Positions 20,846 to 31,005 of a stretch of 64,000 nt of DNA are shown one piece after another. The notes beneath the pieces are model-generated. The model was not told the DNA's origin, ran no database searches, and saw only the letters and a list, made by a program, of their open reading frames with translations. The stretch is taken from NCBI RefSeq assembly GCF_016862775.1, contig NZ_BONP01000003.1:218420-282419 (forward strand). Reading direction: 5' to 3'. The DNA comes from Cellulomonas phragmiteti (GTDB lineage: Bacteria > Actinomycetota > Actinomycetes > Actinomycetales > Cellulomonadaceae). A program made the translations under genes and the position numbers. How positions within the stretch are numbered: position 1 is the first letter of the stretch; each line of letters opens with the position of its first letter.

Positions 20846-23800
20846 ATGGTCGGCGCCGCTCTGCCACGTCCCACCGTCCGCCGCACCGCGCGGCACGTCC
20901 TGCCCGGGCGGCGGACCGCGGCCGCCCTCGCGGCCGCCGCGGTCGCGGTCTCGGGAGCGGTCGTCGCGGCCGGACCGCCCGCCGCGGCAGCAGCCGGCTC
21001 GGTGACCCTCGTGGGCAGCCTGCAGGACGAGCTGGGGTGCGCCGCCGACTGGGAGCCCACCTGCGGCGCCACGGCACTGACCGCGACCGACGTCCCCGGA
21101 CGCTTCTCGGCGACGTTCACGGTCCCCGGCGGGGCGCACGAGTGGAAGGTCGCGCTCGACGGCGCCTGGGACGGGTCGACGGGTGCCGACGGGACCGACG
21201 CGAACACGCCGCTCGTGCTGGCCGGCCCCGCCGACCTGACCTTCACCTACGACGCCGCGACCCGCCGCACGTCGGTCGTCGTCCCCGACCTCGCCGGCGG
21301 CTACTCGGCCGCCGACGCCGCCCTCGTCGCCGACCCGGTGCGGGACCCCGGGGCCGGCGAGCAGCTCTACTTCGTCCTCACGGACCGCTTCGCCGACGGC
21401 GACCCGTCGAACAACACCGGCGGGCTGACCGGGGACCGCCTGGTCACGGGCCTGGACCCCACCGACAAGGGCTTCTACCACGGCGGGGACCTGGCGGGTC
21501 TGCGGGAGCGCCTCGACTACGTCGAGGGCCTGGGCACCACGGCGATCTGGCTCACGCCGTCCTTCCTCAACCGCCCCGTCCAGGGCACGGGCGCCGACGC
21601 GTCCGCCGGCTACCACGGCTACTGGATCACCGACTTCACGCGCATCGACCCGCACCTGGGCACCAACGCCGAGCTCGAGGCGCTCATCGACGACGCGCAC
21701 GCCCGCGGCATCAAGGTCTTCTTCGACATCATCACCAACCACACGGCCGACGTCATCGACTACGCCGAGGGCCGGTACACGTACGTCGAGCAGTCGGTCG
21801 AGCCGTACCGCGACGCCGCAGGCGTGCCCTTCGACCCCGCGGACTTCGCGGGGACCGACGACTTCCCGGCGCTCGACCCGGCGGTCTCGTTCCCGTACAC
21901 GCCCGTGGTCGACCCCGCGGACGCCGACGTCAAGGTCCCGGCGTGGCTCAACGACCCGACGCTCTACCACAACCGCGGCAACTCGACGTGGACGGGGGAG
22001 TCCGTCACGCACGGCGACTTCGACGGCCTCGACGACCTCATGACCGAGCACCCGCGGGTCGTCGACGGGTTCGTCGACGTCTACCAGGCGTGGGTGGACC
22101 TCGGCATCGACGGCTTCCGCATCGACACCGTCAAGCACGTGGACGACGAGTTCTGGGACGTGTTCACCACGCAGATCGCGGAGCACGCGGCGTCGGTCGG
22201 CAACCCCGACTTCTTCATGTTCGGCGAGGTGTACGACGCCGACGCGGCCCTGACGGCGCCCTACGTGCGGGACACCGACATGAACGCGATCCTCGACTTC
22301 TCCTTCCAGGCGGCCGCGGCGAGCTACGCCCGGGGCTTCTCCGCCGCGGGCCTGCGGGCGCTGTACGCGAGCGACGACCTCTACACGACCCCGACGAGCA
22401 ACGCCCAGGCGCTGCCCACGTTCCTCGGCAACCACGACATGGGGCGCATCGGGTACGCCGTGAAGGACGCGGACGACCCGCAGGCCCGCTCGGGCCTGGC
22501 ACACGCCCTGATGTACCTCACGCGCGGCCAGCCGGTCGTCTACTACGGCGACGAGCAGGGCTTCGTCGGCGACGGCTCGCTGGGCGGCACCGACAAGGAC
22601 GCGCGCCAGTCGATGTTCGCCACCCAGGTGGCCGAGTACGCCGACCAGGCGCTGCTCGACGGCACGCCCGCCGGGTCGGTCGACCGGTTCGACACGGACG
22701 CCGCGCTCTACCGGCACGTCGCCGCGCTCGCCGACCTGCGTGCGACGACGCCCGCGCTGACGACCGGTGCGCAGGTCGAGCGGCACGCCGAGGGAGCCGT
22801 CTACGCGTTCTCCCGCATCGGCGACGACCACGTCGAGCACCTCGTCGCGCTCAACAACGCGGCCGCACCGGTGGCCGTCACGCTCGACACGCTGACCCCC
22901 GGCGGGACGTTCACGCCCCTGCTGGCGACCTCCGGGGCCGAGGTGGTCGACGGTGCGGCCGTCACCGCCGCGGCGGACGGCACGGTCGCGCTCACGGTGC
23001 CCGAGTTCGGCGCGGTGGTGCTGCGGGCCGACGGCCGGGTCGCCCCCGGCGACGACGCGATCACGTTGTCCGCCCCGGGCGCGGGCGCCGCGCTCGCGGG
23101 CCTGGTCCCCGTGGCCGCGACCGTCGACGACGCGTACGCGACGACGTCGTTCGCGTACCGCGTCGTGGGCGACGCCGACTTCACGCCGCTCGGCACCGCC
23201 GAGACCGCCGCGCCGCGCGTGTTCCACGACGTCGCGGACCTCGCGCCCGGCACCCTCGTGGAGTACCGCGCCGTGCGCCAGGACGTCGCGGGCGGGCGCA
23301 GCGCCGCGTCCACCTACGCGAGCGTCGGCGTGGCCGTCGACGGCGTCGACCCGCCGCCTGGCCCGGGGGATGTCCTCGTCACCGTGCCCGGCAGCCACAA
23401 CGCCGCGATGGGCTGCCCGGGCGACTGGCAGCCGGCCTGCGAGGCCGCACGCCTGACGTCGCCCAACGGACTGGTGTACTCCGGCACGTTCACGCTCCCG
23501 CCCGGCGACTACGAGTACAAGGTCGCCGTCGGCGGCTCGTGGGACGAGAACTACGGTGCGGGCGGCGCCCCCGGGGGCGCGAACATCGCCTACACCGTGA
23601 CGGGCGCGGGTCCGCAGCAGGTGACGTTCGTCTACGACGCCACGACCCACCAGGTCACCTCCTCCGCCCAGGGGCCGCTCCTCACGTTCCCGGGGTCCTA
23701 CCAGAGCGAGTCCGGCTGCGCGGGCGACTGGGACCCCGCCTGCCTGGCCACCGCCCTGGTCGACGGCGACGGGGACGGCACCGCCACGTTCACGCTGCCG

Positions 23801-26707
23801 GACCTGGCCGCCGGGACGTACGAGGTCAAGGTCGCGCACGGCCTGTCGTGGGCCGTCAACTACGGCGCCGGCGGCGTCCCCGGGGGCGCGAACATCGCGT
23901 TCTCGGCACCGGGCGGCTCACCGGTGGTGTTCACCTACGACCTGACGACCCACGTGCTCACCGTCGGCGCCGCGGACCCGCCGCTGCCGGGCACGGGGCA
24001 GCTCGCCGCGCACTGGGTCGACGCGCGCACGATCGCCTGGCCGGCGTCGTTCGTCGCGAGCGGCACCGACCCGGCGACGCTGGCCTTCACGCTGCACGCG
24101 TCCTCCGAGGCGTCGCTCGACGTCGTCGACGGTGCGGTCACGGGCGGTGACGTGATCGCCCTCACGCCGGTCGCGGGCGGCCTGACGGCGCGCCAGCTCG
24201 CCCGGTTCCCCGCGCTCGACGGCTACGTCGCGCTGCGCGTGGGCACCGACCGACGCACGGTCGAGCGCGTGCTGCGGGGCCAGCTCCTCGTGCGGCAGGC
24301 CGGCGCGGACGGGGCCGGGCAGGCCGTCACGGGTGTGCAGGTCCCGGGGGTGCTCGACGACCTGTACGCGGGCAGGGCGGTGCGGCGCGCGCTCGGCACC
24401 ACGTGGGCGAAGGGCGCGCCCTCGCTCGCGCTGTGGGCCCCGACCGCGCAGGACGTCGACCTCCTGGTGTGGCCGGCCGGCCGCCGCGGCGCCGTCGACA
24501 CCTCCGTCGAGCCCGTCCGCGCCGACGCACGGCGCGAGGCCGACGGGACGTGGACCGTGCGGGGGCCGCGTGCGTGGGACGGCGCGGCGTACGAGTGGGA
24601 GGTGACCGTGTACGCCCCGACGACGGGCGCGGTCGAGGTCAACAGGGTCACCGACCCGTACGCGGTGGCACTGACCCTCAACAGCACGCACGGCGTGCTC
24701 GTCGACCTCGACGACCCGCGGTACCGCCCCCGGCAGTGGGAGCGGACCCCGCAGCCGCGCGTCCGCCCCGTGGACCAGACGATCTACGAGCTGCACGTGC
24801 GCGACTTCTCGGTCTCCGACGCCACGGTCCCGCCCGCGCTGCGCGGCACGTACGGCGCGTTCACGGTGCGCCGCAGCGACGGTCGCGACCACCTGCGCGC
24901 GCTCGCGGACGCGGGCCTGACGACCGTGCACCTGCTGCCGACCTTCGACATCGCGTCGATCGAGGAGGACCGCGCGGCCCGGGCGACGCCGGACTGCGAC
25001 CTGGCGGCCCTGCCGCCCGACTCGACGGAGCAGCAGGCGTGCGTGGCCGCCGTGGCCGCGCAGGACGGGTTCAACTGGGGCTACGACCCGTGGCACTGGA
25101 CGGCGCCCGAGGGCTCGTACGCGGTCGACGCGCACGGCGGCGCGCGCGTCGCCGAGTTCCGCTCGATGGTCGGCGCGCTGCACGCCGACGGGCTGCAGGT
25201 CGTGCTCGACCAGGTCTTCAACCACACGGCGGCCAGCGGCCAGGACGCGCAGAGCGTCCTCGACCGCGTCGTGCCCGGGTACTACCACCGCCTGGACGCC
25301 CAGGGGCGCGTCGAGACGTCGACGTGCTGCCAGAACGTCGCCACCGAGCACGCCCTGGCCGAGAAGATGATGGTCGACTCGGTGGTCACCTGGGCCCGGG
25401 ACCACAAGGTCGACGGGTTCCGGTTCGACCTCATGGGGCACCACTCGCGGCAGTCGATGGAGAAGGTGCGCGCCGCGCTCGACCGGCTGACGCCGCGTCG
25501 CGACGGCGTCGACGGCCGGGCGGTGTACCTCTACGGCGAGGGATGGAACTTCGGCGAGGTCGCCGACGACCGGCTGTTCGAGCAGGCCACGCAGGGCCAG
25601 CTCGGCGGGACGGGGATCGGCACCTTCTCCGACCGGCTGCGCGACGCGGTCCGCGGCGGTGGCCCGTTCGACGAGGACCCGCGCCTGCAGGGGTTCGGCT
25701 CGGGTGCCTTCACCGACCCGAACGGCGCGCCGGTCAACGGCAGCGAGGCCGAGCAGCTCGCCCGCGTGCGGCACCAGGCCGACCTGGTGCGGCTCGGCAT
25801 GGCGGGCAACCTGCGCGCCTACGAGCTGCTCGCGAGCGACGGCACCGTGCGCCGCGGTGACCAGCTCGACTACAACGGGCAGCCCGCCGGGTACGCCGAC
25901 TCCCCGGAGGAGGTCGTCACCTACGTCGACGCGCACGACAACGAGACGCTCTTCGACAACCTCGCCCTCAAGCTGCCGCAGGACACCCCCATGGCGGACC
26001 GGGTGCGGATGAACACCGTCTCGCTCGCCACCGTGACCCTGGCGCAGACCCCGTCGTTCTGGCACGCGGGCGCCGACCTGCTGCGCAGCAAGTCGCTCGA
26101 CCGCAACTCCTACGACTCGGGGGACTGGTTCAACGTCCTCGACTTCTCGCGGCGGACCACCGGGTTCGGCCGCGGGCTGCCCCCGGCGCCCGACAACGAG
26201 GCGAGGTGGCCGTACCAGCAGCCGCTGCTGGCGGACCCGGCCCTGGTGCCGTCGACGGACGACATCTCGACGGCCGCGACCGCGGCGGCGGAGCTGCTGG
26301 AGCTGCGGTCCTCGACGCGCCTGTTCCGGTTGGGCGACGCGTCGCTGATCCGGCAGAAGGTGACGTTCCCCGGTTCGGGGCCCGAGGCGGCGCCCGGGGT
26401 CGTGGTCATGCACGTCGAGGACCGGCCCGGGTGGGACGGTGCGGCCCGGCGGTGGCGGGCGGACGTGGACCGGCGGCTGGACGGCCTGCTCGTCGTGGTG
26501 AACGCGTCCGACGCGCCCGCCGCGCAGCGCGTCGACGTCCTGGCGGGCCGCCGCTACGTGCTGTCACCGGTGCAGGCGGGCGGGACCGACCCGTTCGTGC
26601 GCGGCACGACCTACGACCGGGCCACGGGGACGGTCGTGGTCCCGGCGCGGACGGTCGCGGTGCTCGTGGAACCGGCCGCTCGCGGGTTCGGGGCTGGGCG
26701 ACCATGA
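20846..26707 (+). CDS. Secreted amylopullulanase with two GH13 catalytic domains
   Basis: This 1953-aa extracellular enzyme starts with an Arg-rich signal peptide (residues 1-50). It is followed by an X25-type starch-binding module (about 51-150) and an alpha-amylase GH13 domain (about 165-700; nucleophile D427 in DGFRID, acid/base E461 in FGEV, D531 in GNHD). An Ig-like segment spans about 735-835 and two more X25 modules about 842-1045. A pullulanase N2-like domain, a CBM48 (about 1187-1290, SLALWAPTAQDVDLLVW) and a GH13_14 pullulanase domain follow (about 1312-1780; D1528, E1565, D1698). The all-beta C-terminal domain includes SSTRLFRLG. It should cut both alpha-1,4 and alpha-1,6 bonds. 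GAAGGAG precedes the ATG. Confidence 0.94.
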   Translation: MVGAALPRPTVRRTARHVLPGRRTAAALAAAAVAVSGAVVAAGPPAAAAAGSVTLVGSLQDELGCAADWEPTCGATALTATDVPGRFSATFTVPGGAHEWKVALDGAWDGSTGADGTDANTPLVLAGPADLTFTYDAATRRTSVVVPDLAGGYSAADAALVADPVRDPGAGEQLYFVLTDRFADGDPSNNTGGLTGDRLVTGLDPTDKGFYHGGDLAGLRERLDYVEGLGTTAIWLTPSFLNRPVQGTGADASAGYHGYWITDFTRIDPHLGTNAELEALIDDAHARGIKVFFDIITNHTADVIDYAEGRYTYVEQSVEPYRDAAGVPFDPADFAGTDDFPALDPAVSFPYTPVVDPADADVKVPAWLNDPTLYHNRGNSTWTGESVTHGDFDGLDDLMTEHPRVVDGFVDVYQAWVDLGIDGFRIDTVKHVDDEFWDVFTTQIAEHAASVGNPDFFMFGEVYDADAALTAPYVRDTDMNAILDFSFQAAAASYARGFSAAGLRALYASDDLYTTPTSNAQALPTFLGNHDMGRIGYAVKDADDPQARSGLAHALMYLTRGQPVVYYGDEQGFVGDGSLGGTDKDARQSMFATQVAEYADQALLDGTPAGSVDRFDTDAALYRHVAALADLRATTPALTTGAQVERHAEGAVYAFSRIGDDHVEHLVALNNAAAPVAVTLDTLTPGGTFTPLLATSGAEVVDGAAVTAAADGTVALTVPEFGAVVLRADGRVAPGDDAITLSAPGAGAALAGLVPVAATVDDAYATTSFAYRVVGDADFTPLGTAETAAPRVFHDVADLAPGTLVEYRAVRQDVAGGRSAASTYASVGVAVDGVDPPPGPGDVLVTVPGSHNAAMGCPGDWQPACEAARLTSPNGLVYSGTFTLPPGDYEYKVAVGGSWDENYGAGGAPGGANIAYTVTGAGPQQVTFVYDATTHQVTSSAQGPLLTFPGSYQSESGCAGDWDPACLATALVDGDGDGTATFTLPDLAAGTYEVKVAHGLSWAVNYGAGGVPGGANIAFSAPGGSPVVFTYDLTTHVLTVGAADPPLPGTGQLAAHWVDARTIAWPASFVASGTDPATLAFTLHASSEASLDVVDGAVTGGDVIALTPVAGGLTARQLARFPALDGYVALRVGTDRRTVERVLRGQLLVRQAGADGAGQAVTGVQVPGVLDDLYAGRAVRRALGTTWAKGAPSLALWAPTAQDVDLLVWPAGRRGAVDTSVEPVRADARREADGTWTVRGPRAWDGAAYEWEVTVYAPTTGAVEVNRVTDPYAVALTLNSTHGVLVDLDDPRYRPRQWERTPQPRVRPVDQTIYELHVRDFSVSDATVPPALRGTYGAFTVRRSDGRDHLRALADAGLTTVHLLPTFDIASIEEDRAARATPDCDLAALPPDSTEQQACVAAVAAQDGFNWGYDPWHWTAPEGSYAVDAHGGARVAEFRSMVGALHADGLQVVLDQVFNHTAASGQDAQSVLDRVVPGYYHRLDAQGRVETSTCCQNVATEHALAEKMMVDSVVTWARDHKVDGFRFDLMGHHSRQSMEKVRAALDRLTPRRDGVDGRAVYLYGEGWNFGEVADDRLFEQATQGQLGGTGIGTFSDRLRDAVRGGGPFDEDPRLQGFGSGAFTDPNGAPVNGSEAEQLARVRHQADLVRLGMAGNLRAYELLASDGTVRRGDQLDYNGQPAGYADSPEEVVTYVDAHDNETLFDNLALKLPQDTPMADRVRMNTVSLATVTLAQTPSFWHAGADLLRSKSLDRNSYDSGDWFNVLDFSRRTTGFGRGLPPAPDNEARWPYQQPLLADPALVPSTDDISTAATAAAELLELRSSTRLFRLGDASLIRQKVTFPGSGPEAAPGVVVMHVEDRPGWDGAARRWRADVDRRLDGLLVVVNASDAPAAQRVDVLAGRRYVLSPVQAGGTDPFVRGTTYDRATGTVVVPARTVAVLVEPAARGFGAGRP

Positions 26708-26776
26708 CTTCACCGCTCGAAGACATCGAGCACCCGCCAGGGTGATCGCCCCCAGGATCCGGGCGCTCACCCACAC

Positions 26777-26794
26777 GGGTGGCGTCCGCCACCC
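26777..26794 (+). terminator. Hairpin after amylopullulanase
   Basis: GGGTGGCG and CGCCACCC face each other 70 nt after the stop, forming a compact GC stem. The 257-nt gap 26708-26964 otherwise holds the binding-protein promoter region. Confidence 0.45.
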
Positions 26795-26846
26795 TGCTGC
26801 ATCGGTCAGGACACGGAATGGTCACGGCCCTTGCCGTCGTGAAGCC

Positions 26847-26859
26847 TTCAGGTCTTGAA
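26847..26859 (+). promoter_or_regulatory. Candidate operator for sugar-uptake module 1
   Basis: TTCAGGTCTTGAA is a 13-mer with palindromic ends. Similar 13-mers stand upstream of the second module (33218-33230 and 33343-33355). A ROK-family regulator in each module is the likely binder; this is an inference. Confidence 0.4.
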
Positions 26860-26964
26860 TGCAGCACGAAGCCGTACCCGGCTCCCCGGCACTGTCGCCG
26901 GCCCGGGTGGGCGGGACGACGGACGTCCCGACCGTCGAGCGGCGCACAGAGGGAGCGGACAACG

Positions 26965-28095
26965 ATGTCACTGGCGTGGAAGAAGAGCGCGATCGCGATG
27001 GTCGCCGCAGGTGTGCTCGTCGGGTCCATGGCGGCCTGCAGCACCGAGCGTGACGCAGGTACGGGGAGCACCGACGGCGCCGGCGGCGCGGAGGACACCA
27101 TGGTCGGCATCGCGATGCCGACCAAGAGCCTCGAGCGGTGGAACCGCGACGGTGCGCACCTCGAGGGCCTGCTGCAGTCCGCAGGCTACGAGACGAGCCT
27201 GCAGTACGCCGACAACAAGGTCGACCAGCAGATCACCCAGCTGGAGAACATGATCAACCAGGGCGCCGACATCCTCGTCATCGCCTCGATCGACGGCACG
27301 GCCCTCGCGCCGACCCTCGAGCAGGCGGCGGACGCCGGCATCACGGTCATCGCGTACGACCGCCTCATCAACGACACCCCCAACGTCGACTACTACGCGA
27401 CGTTCGACAACTACGGCGTCGGCAAGATGCAGGGTGAGTTCATCGTCGAGGCCCTCGACCTCGAGAACGCCGCCGGGCCCTTCAACCTGGAGCCCTTCGC
27501 CGGGTCGCCCGACGACAACAACGCGAAGTTCTTCTTCGCCGGTGCCTGGGACATCCTGCTGCCGTACGTGGAGAGCGGCAAGCTCGTCGTCCCCTCCGGC
27601 AAGTCCCCGGCGTCGAACGACGACTGGCAGTCCATCGGCGTCCAGGGCTGGAGCTCGGACACCGCCCAGGGCGAGATGGAGAACCGTCTCAACTCGTTCT
27701 ACGCCGCCGGCGCCAAGGTCGACGTCGTGCTGTCGCCCAACGACTCGCTCGCGCTGGGCATCGCCCAGGCGCTCGAGGGCAACGGCTACGCGCCCGGCGA
27801 GGGCTACCCGATCCTCACGGGTCAGGACGCCGACCAGGCGAACGTCCTCAACATGATCGCGGGCAAGCAGTCCATGTCCGTCTGGAAGGACACCCGCACG
27901 CTCGGTGACAAGGTCGCCGTGATGGTCCAGCAGATCGTCGACGGCGACACCGTCGAGGTCAACGACGAGGAGACCTACGACAACGGCGAGAAGGTCGTCC
28001 CGACCTACCTGCTCCCGCCGCAGGTCATCACGCCGGAGAACGTCGAGATCCTCGTCGACTCGGGCTTCTACGGCGCCGGGGACCTCGGCCTGTGA
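26965..28095 (+). CDS. chvE: ChvE-like multiple-monosaccharide-binding lipoprotein (module 1)
   Basis: The 376-aa product has a lipoprotein signal with MAAC, giving lipidated Cys25. The mature domain has the periplasmic-binding fold with VGIAMPTKSLERWNRDG near residue 48, IASIDGTALAPTLEQA, VIAYDRLI and LEPFAGSPDDNNAKFF. These match ChvE-type aldose-binding proteins. It should deliver glucose-, galactose-, xylose- or arabinose-like sugars to the following ATPase and permease. Ligand choice is not readable by eye. Confidence 0.92.
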   Translation: MSLAWKKSAIAMVAAGVLVGSMAACSTERDAGTGSTDGAGGAEDTMVGIAMPTKSLERWNRDGAHLEGLLQSAGYETSLQYADNKVDQQITQLENMINQGADILVIASIDGTALAPTLEQAADAGITVIAYDRLINDTPNVDYYATFDNYGVGKMQGEFIVEALDLENAAGPFNLEPFAGSPDDNNAKFFFAGAWDILLPYVESGKLVVPSGKSPASNDDWQSIGVQGWSSDTAQGEMENRLNSFYAAGAKVDVVLSPNDSLALGIAQALEGNGYAPGEGYPILTGQDADQANVLNMIAGKQSMSVWKDTRTLGDKVAVMVQQIVDGDTVEVNDEETYDNGEKVVPTYLLPPQVITPENVEILVDSGFYGAGDLGL

Positions 28096-28101
28096 GACCG
28101 C

Positions 28102-28135
28102 GCCGGCCGCGCGACCCCCGGGTCGCGCGGCCGGC
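28102..28135 (+). terminator. Intra-operon hairpin between binding protein and ATPase, module 1
   Basis: A 16-bp perfect inverted repeat (28102-28117 with 28120-28135) lies 6 nt after the binding-protein stop. At this position it probably attenuates readthrough or stabilises the upstream mRNA, giving excess binding protein over ATPase. Module 2 has an equivalent. Confidence 0.65.
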
Positions 28136-28179
28136 CGCCCCACCCCCTCCGGCCGGTCCGGACCATCCAGCGAGGACAC

Positions 28180-29727
28180 ATGGACACCGAGCACATCCTC
28201 GAGATGCGCGGCATCACCAAGACCTTCCCCGGCGTCAAGGCGCTCTCCGACGTCACCCTGGCGGTGCGCCGCGGCGAGATCCACGCGATCTGCGGGGAGA
28301 ACGGCGCCGGCAAGTCGACGCTCATGAAGGTGCTGTCGGGCATCTACCCCCACGGCACGTACGACGGCGAGATCGTCCTCGACGGCGAGGTCCAGGAGTT
28401 CCGCGGCATCCGCGACTCCGAGCGCCAGGGGATCGTCATCATCCACCAGGAGCTCGCGCTCTCGCCGTACCTGTCGATCGCCGAGAACATCTTCCTCGGC
28501 AACGAGCGCGCGGCCCGCGGCGTCGTCGACTGGAACCGCACCAACGCCGAGGCGTCGCGGCTGCTCGCACGCGTCGGCCTCGCGGAGCGGCCCGACACGC
28601 GCGTGAGCGACATCGGTGTCGGCAAGCAGCAGCTCGTCGAGATCGCCAAGGCGCTCTCCAAGGAGGTGCGCCTGCTCATCCTCGACGAGCCGACCGCCGC
28701 TCTCAACGACGAGGACAGCGCGCACCTGCTCGCGCTCATCGAGGGGCTGCGTGGCGAGGGCATCACCTCGATCATCATCAGCCACAAGCTGAACGAGATC
28801 GAGAAGATCGCCGACACCACGACGATCATCCGCGACGGCCAGACGATCGAGTCGCTCGACATGCACGGCGACGACCCCGTCACCGAGGAGCGGATCATCC
28901 GCGGCATGGTCGGACGCCCGCTCGACCACCGCTTCCCCGACCACACGCCCGTCATCGGCGAGGAGGTGCTGCGCATCGAGGACTGGACGGTGCACCACCC
29001 CGTCGACCAGGCGCGCAAGGTCGTCGACGGCGCGAGCCTGACCGTGCGCCGGGGCGAGATCGTGGGCCTGGCGGGTCTCATGGGCGCCGGTCGCACCGAG
29101 CTCGCGATGAGCGTCTTCGGCCGCTCGTACGGCACCCGCATCTCCGGACGCCTCTTCAAGAACGGCGTGGAGGTCACGGCGGGGAGCGTGCAGGAGGCCA
29201 TCGGGCACGGCATCGCGTACGCGACGGAGGACCGCAAGCGGTTCGGTCTGAACCTCATCGACACCGTCCAGCACAACATCTCGGCCGCGGCGCTCGGCAC
29301 GCTCTCGCGGGGAGGTGTCGTGGACCGCGAGGAGGAGTCGAAGATCGCCGAGCGGTACCGCAAGGACCTCAACATCCGCACACCGACGGTGACCGCGCTC
29401 GTCGGCAAGCTCTCGGGCGGCAACCAGCAGAAGGTCGTGCTGGCCAAGTGGCTCTTCGCCGACCCGGACGTGCTCATCCTCGACGAGCCGACGCGCGGCA
29501 TCGACGTCGGCGCGAAGTACGAGATCTACACGATCATCAACAGGCTGGCCGACGCCGGCAAGGGTGTGCTCGTCATCTCCTCCGAGCTGCCCGAGCTGCT
29601 CGGGGTCTGCGACCGCATCTACGCGCTCAGCCAGGGCCGTGTCACGGGCGAGGTGGCCCGGGCCGACGCGACCCAGGAGCACCTCATGCACTTCATGACG
29701 ATGGACAAGGACGGGATCGCCCGATGA
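28180..29727 (+). CDS. mmsA: Multiple-monosaccharide ABC importer ATPase, two NBDs (module 1)
   Basis: The product is a 515-aa tandem ATPase of the MmsA/GguA/XylG type. NBD1 has Walker [10 protein letters not shown] (residues 39-47), FPGVKAL upstream of it, and [13 protein letters not shown]2 has the reduced P-loop GLMGAGRTE, signature [15 protein letters not shown] near 410 and [18 protein letters not shown]. It powers uptake through the permease whose ATG overlaps its stop (ATGA at 29724). Confidence 0.95.
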   Translation: MDTEHILEMRGITKTFPGVKALSDVTLAVRRGEIHAICGENGAGKSTLMKVLSGIYPHGTYDGEIVLDGEVQEFRGIRDSERQGIVIIHQELALSPYLSIAENIFLGNERAARGVVDWNRTNAEASRLLARVGLAERPDTRVSDIGVGKQQLVEIAKALSKEVRLLILDEPTAALNDEDSAHLLALIEGLRGEGITSIIISHKLNEIEKIADTTTIIRDGQTIESLDMHGDDPVTEERIIRGMVGRPLDHRFPDHTPVIGEEVLRIEDWTVHHPVDQARKVVDGASLTVRRGEIVGLAGLMGAGRTELAMSVFGRSYGTRISGRLFKNGVEVTAGSVQEAIGHGIAYATEDRKRFGLNLIDTVQHNISAAALGTLSRGGVVDREEESKIAERYRKDLNIRTPTVTALVGKLSGGNQQKVVLAKWLFADPDVLILDEPTRGIDVGAKYEIYTIINRLADAGKGVLVISSELPELLGVCDRIYALSQGRVTGEVARADATQEHLMHFMTMDKDGIAR

Positions 29728-30959
29728 GCACCACCACCGACGTCAACGTCCCCTCCCCGACCCCGCCCGGTGCGCCGCGCGTGTCGATCGGGCAGCGGCT
29801 GCAGGGTCTGGGCGGCAACGCGCGCCAGTACGGCATCTTCGGTGCGCTGGTCGTCATCGTCCTGCTGTTCCAGGTGCTGACGGACGGCAAGCTGCTGCTG
29901 GCCAACAACGTCGCGGCGCTGTTCCAGCAGAACGCGCACATCATGGTGCTCGCGATCGGCATGCTCATGGTCATCGTCGCGGGTCACATCGACCTGTCGG
30001 TGGGCTCCGTCGTCGCGTTCGTCGGTGGCGTCGTGGCCACGACGATGCGCGACTTCGACGCCCCCTGGCTGGTGGCGGTGCTCGTCGGCCTGGCGCTGGG
30101 CGCGCTCGTCGGTGCCTGGCAGGGGTTCTGGGTCGCCTACGTGGGCATCCCGGCGTTCATCGTGACCCTCGCGGGCATGCTCGTGTTCCGCGGCCTCGCG
30201 CTCGTGGTGGTCGGCGAGACGCTCGCGGGCCTGCCCTCCTCGTTCATCCGCATCTCCAAGGGGTCCCTGCCCAACGTGCTGGGATTCCTCAACAACATGG
30301 ACGTCGTCACGCTGGTGATCGGCGCCCTGGCCGTCGCCGCGATCGTGGTGAGCCAGCTGCGGGCGCGCAGCGCGCTGCGCAAGCACGACCTGCACGTGGA
30401 GGCGTCCGGCCTGTTCCTGGCGAAGATCGCGATGATCGCCGTCGGCATCGGCATCCTCACCGTCATCCTGTCGTTCTCGGCCGGTGGCACTCCCATCGTC
30501 CTGGTCATCGTCGGCGTCCTCGTCGTCGCCTACTCGTTCCTCATGGGCCGCACCGTCTTCGGCCGGCACATCTACGCGATCGGCGGCAACCGGGCGGCGG
30601 CGGCGCTGTCCGGCGTGAACACGCGCAAGGTCGACTTCTGGATCTTCGTCAACATGGGTCTGCTCGCCGGGGCCGCCGCGGTCTTCACCACCGCACGCGC
30701 CGGCGCCGCCATCGCGTCGGCGGGCCAGAACTACGAGCTCGACGCGATCGCCGCGTGCTTCATCGGCGGGGCGGCCGTCACGGGCGGCATCGGCCGGATC
30801 GCCGGCGCCATCGTGGGGGCGCTGATCATGGGCGTGCTCAACATGGGGCTGTCGATCCTGTCGGTCGACCCGTCGTGGCAGATGGCCATCAAGGGCATGG
30901 TGCTCCTGCTGGCCGTCGCGTTCGACCTGCTCAACAAGCGCCGCGCGGGCACGCAGTAG
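29724..30959 (+). CDS. mmsB: Multiple-monosaccharide ABC importer permease (module 1)
   Basis: The product (411 aa) is an inner-membrane permease of the sugar-import BPD_transp_2 family. It has [16 protein letters not shown] near residue 88, [22 protein letters not shown], and [21 protein letters not shown]. Roughly ten membrane segments follow a 35-residue cytoplasmic N-terminus. The coupled ATGA overlap with the ATPase is kept in module 2. Confidence 0.95.
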   Translation: MSTTTDVNVPSPTPPGAPRVSIGQRLQGLGGNARQYGIFGALVVIVLLFQVLTDGKLLLANNVAALFQQNAHIMVLAIGMLMVIVAGHIDLSVGSVVAFVGGVVATTMRDFDAPWLVAVLVGLALGALVGAWQGFWVAYVGIPAFIVTLAGMLVFRGLALVVVGETLAGLPSSFIRISKGSLPNVLGFLNNMDVVTLVIGALAVAAIVVSQLRARSALRKHDLHVEASGLFLAKIAMIAVGIGILTVILSFSAGGTPIVLVIVGVLVVAYSFLMGRTVFGRHIYAIGGNRAAAALSGVNTRKVDFWIFVNMGLLAGAAAVFTTARAGAAIASAGQNYELDAIAACFIGGAAVTGGIGRIAGAIVGALIMGVLNMGLSILSVDPSWQMAIKGMVLLLAVAFDLLNKRRAGTQ

Positions 30960-30993
30960 GGCCCGGTCGCACGGTGCGGCGCGTGCGCGCCGG

Positions 30994-30999
30994 TAGGTT
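30994..30999 (+). promoter_or_regulatory. Leaderless ROK-1 promoter (-10 box)
   Basis: TAGGTT ends 6 nt before the GTG of the ROK gene, with no Shine-Dalgarno. The regulator therefore probably has its own leaderless transcript. Confidence 0.55.
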
Positions 31000-31005
31000 G
31001 CCCCC

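Noticed and set aside
20786..23839. Antisense open frame of about 1000 codons inside the amylopullulanase gene
   Set aside because: Composition is Arg/Val/Gly-biased with no domain, and codon-position GC fits the sense strand only.
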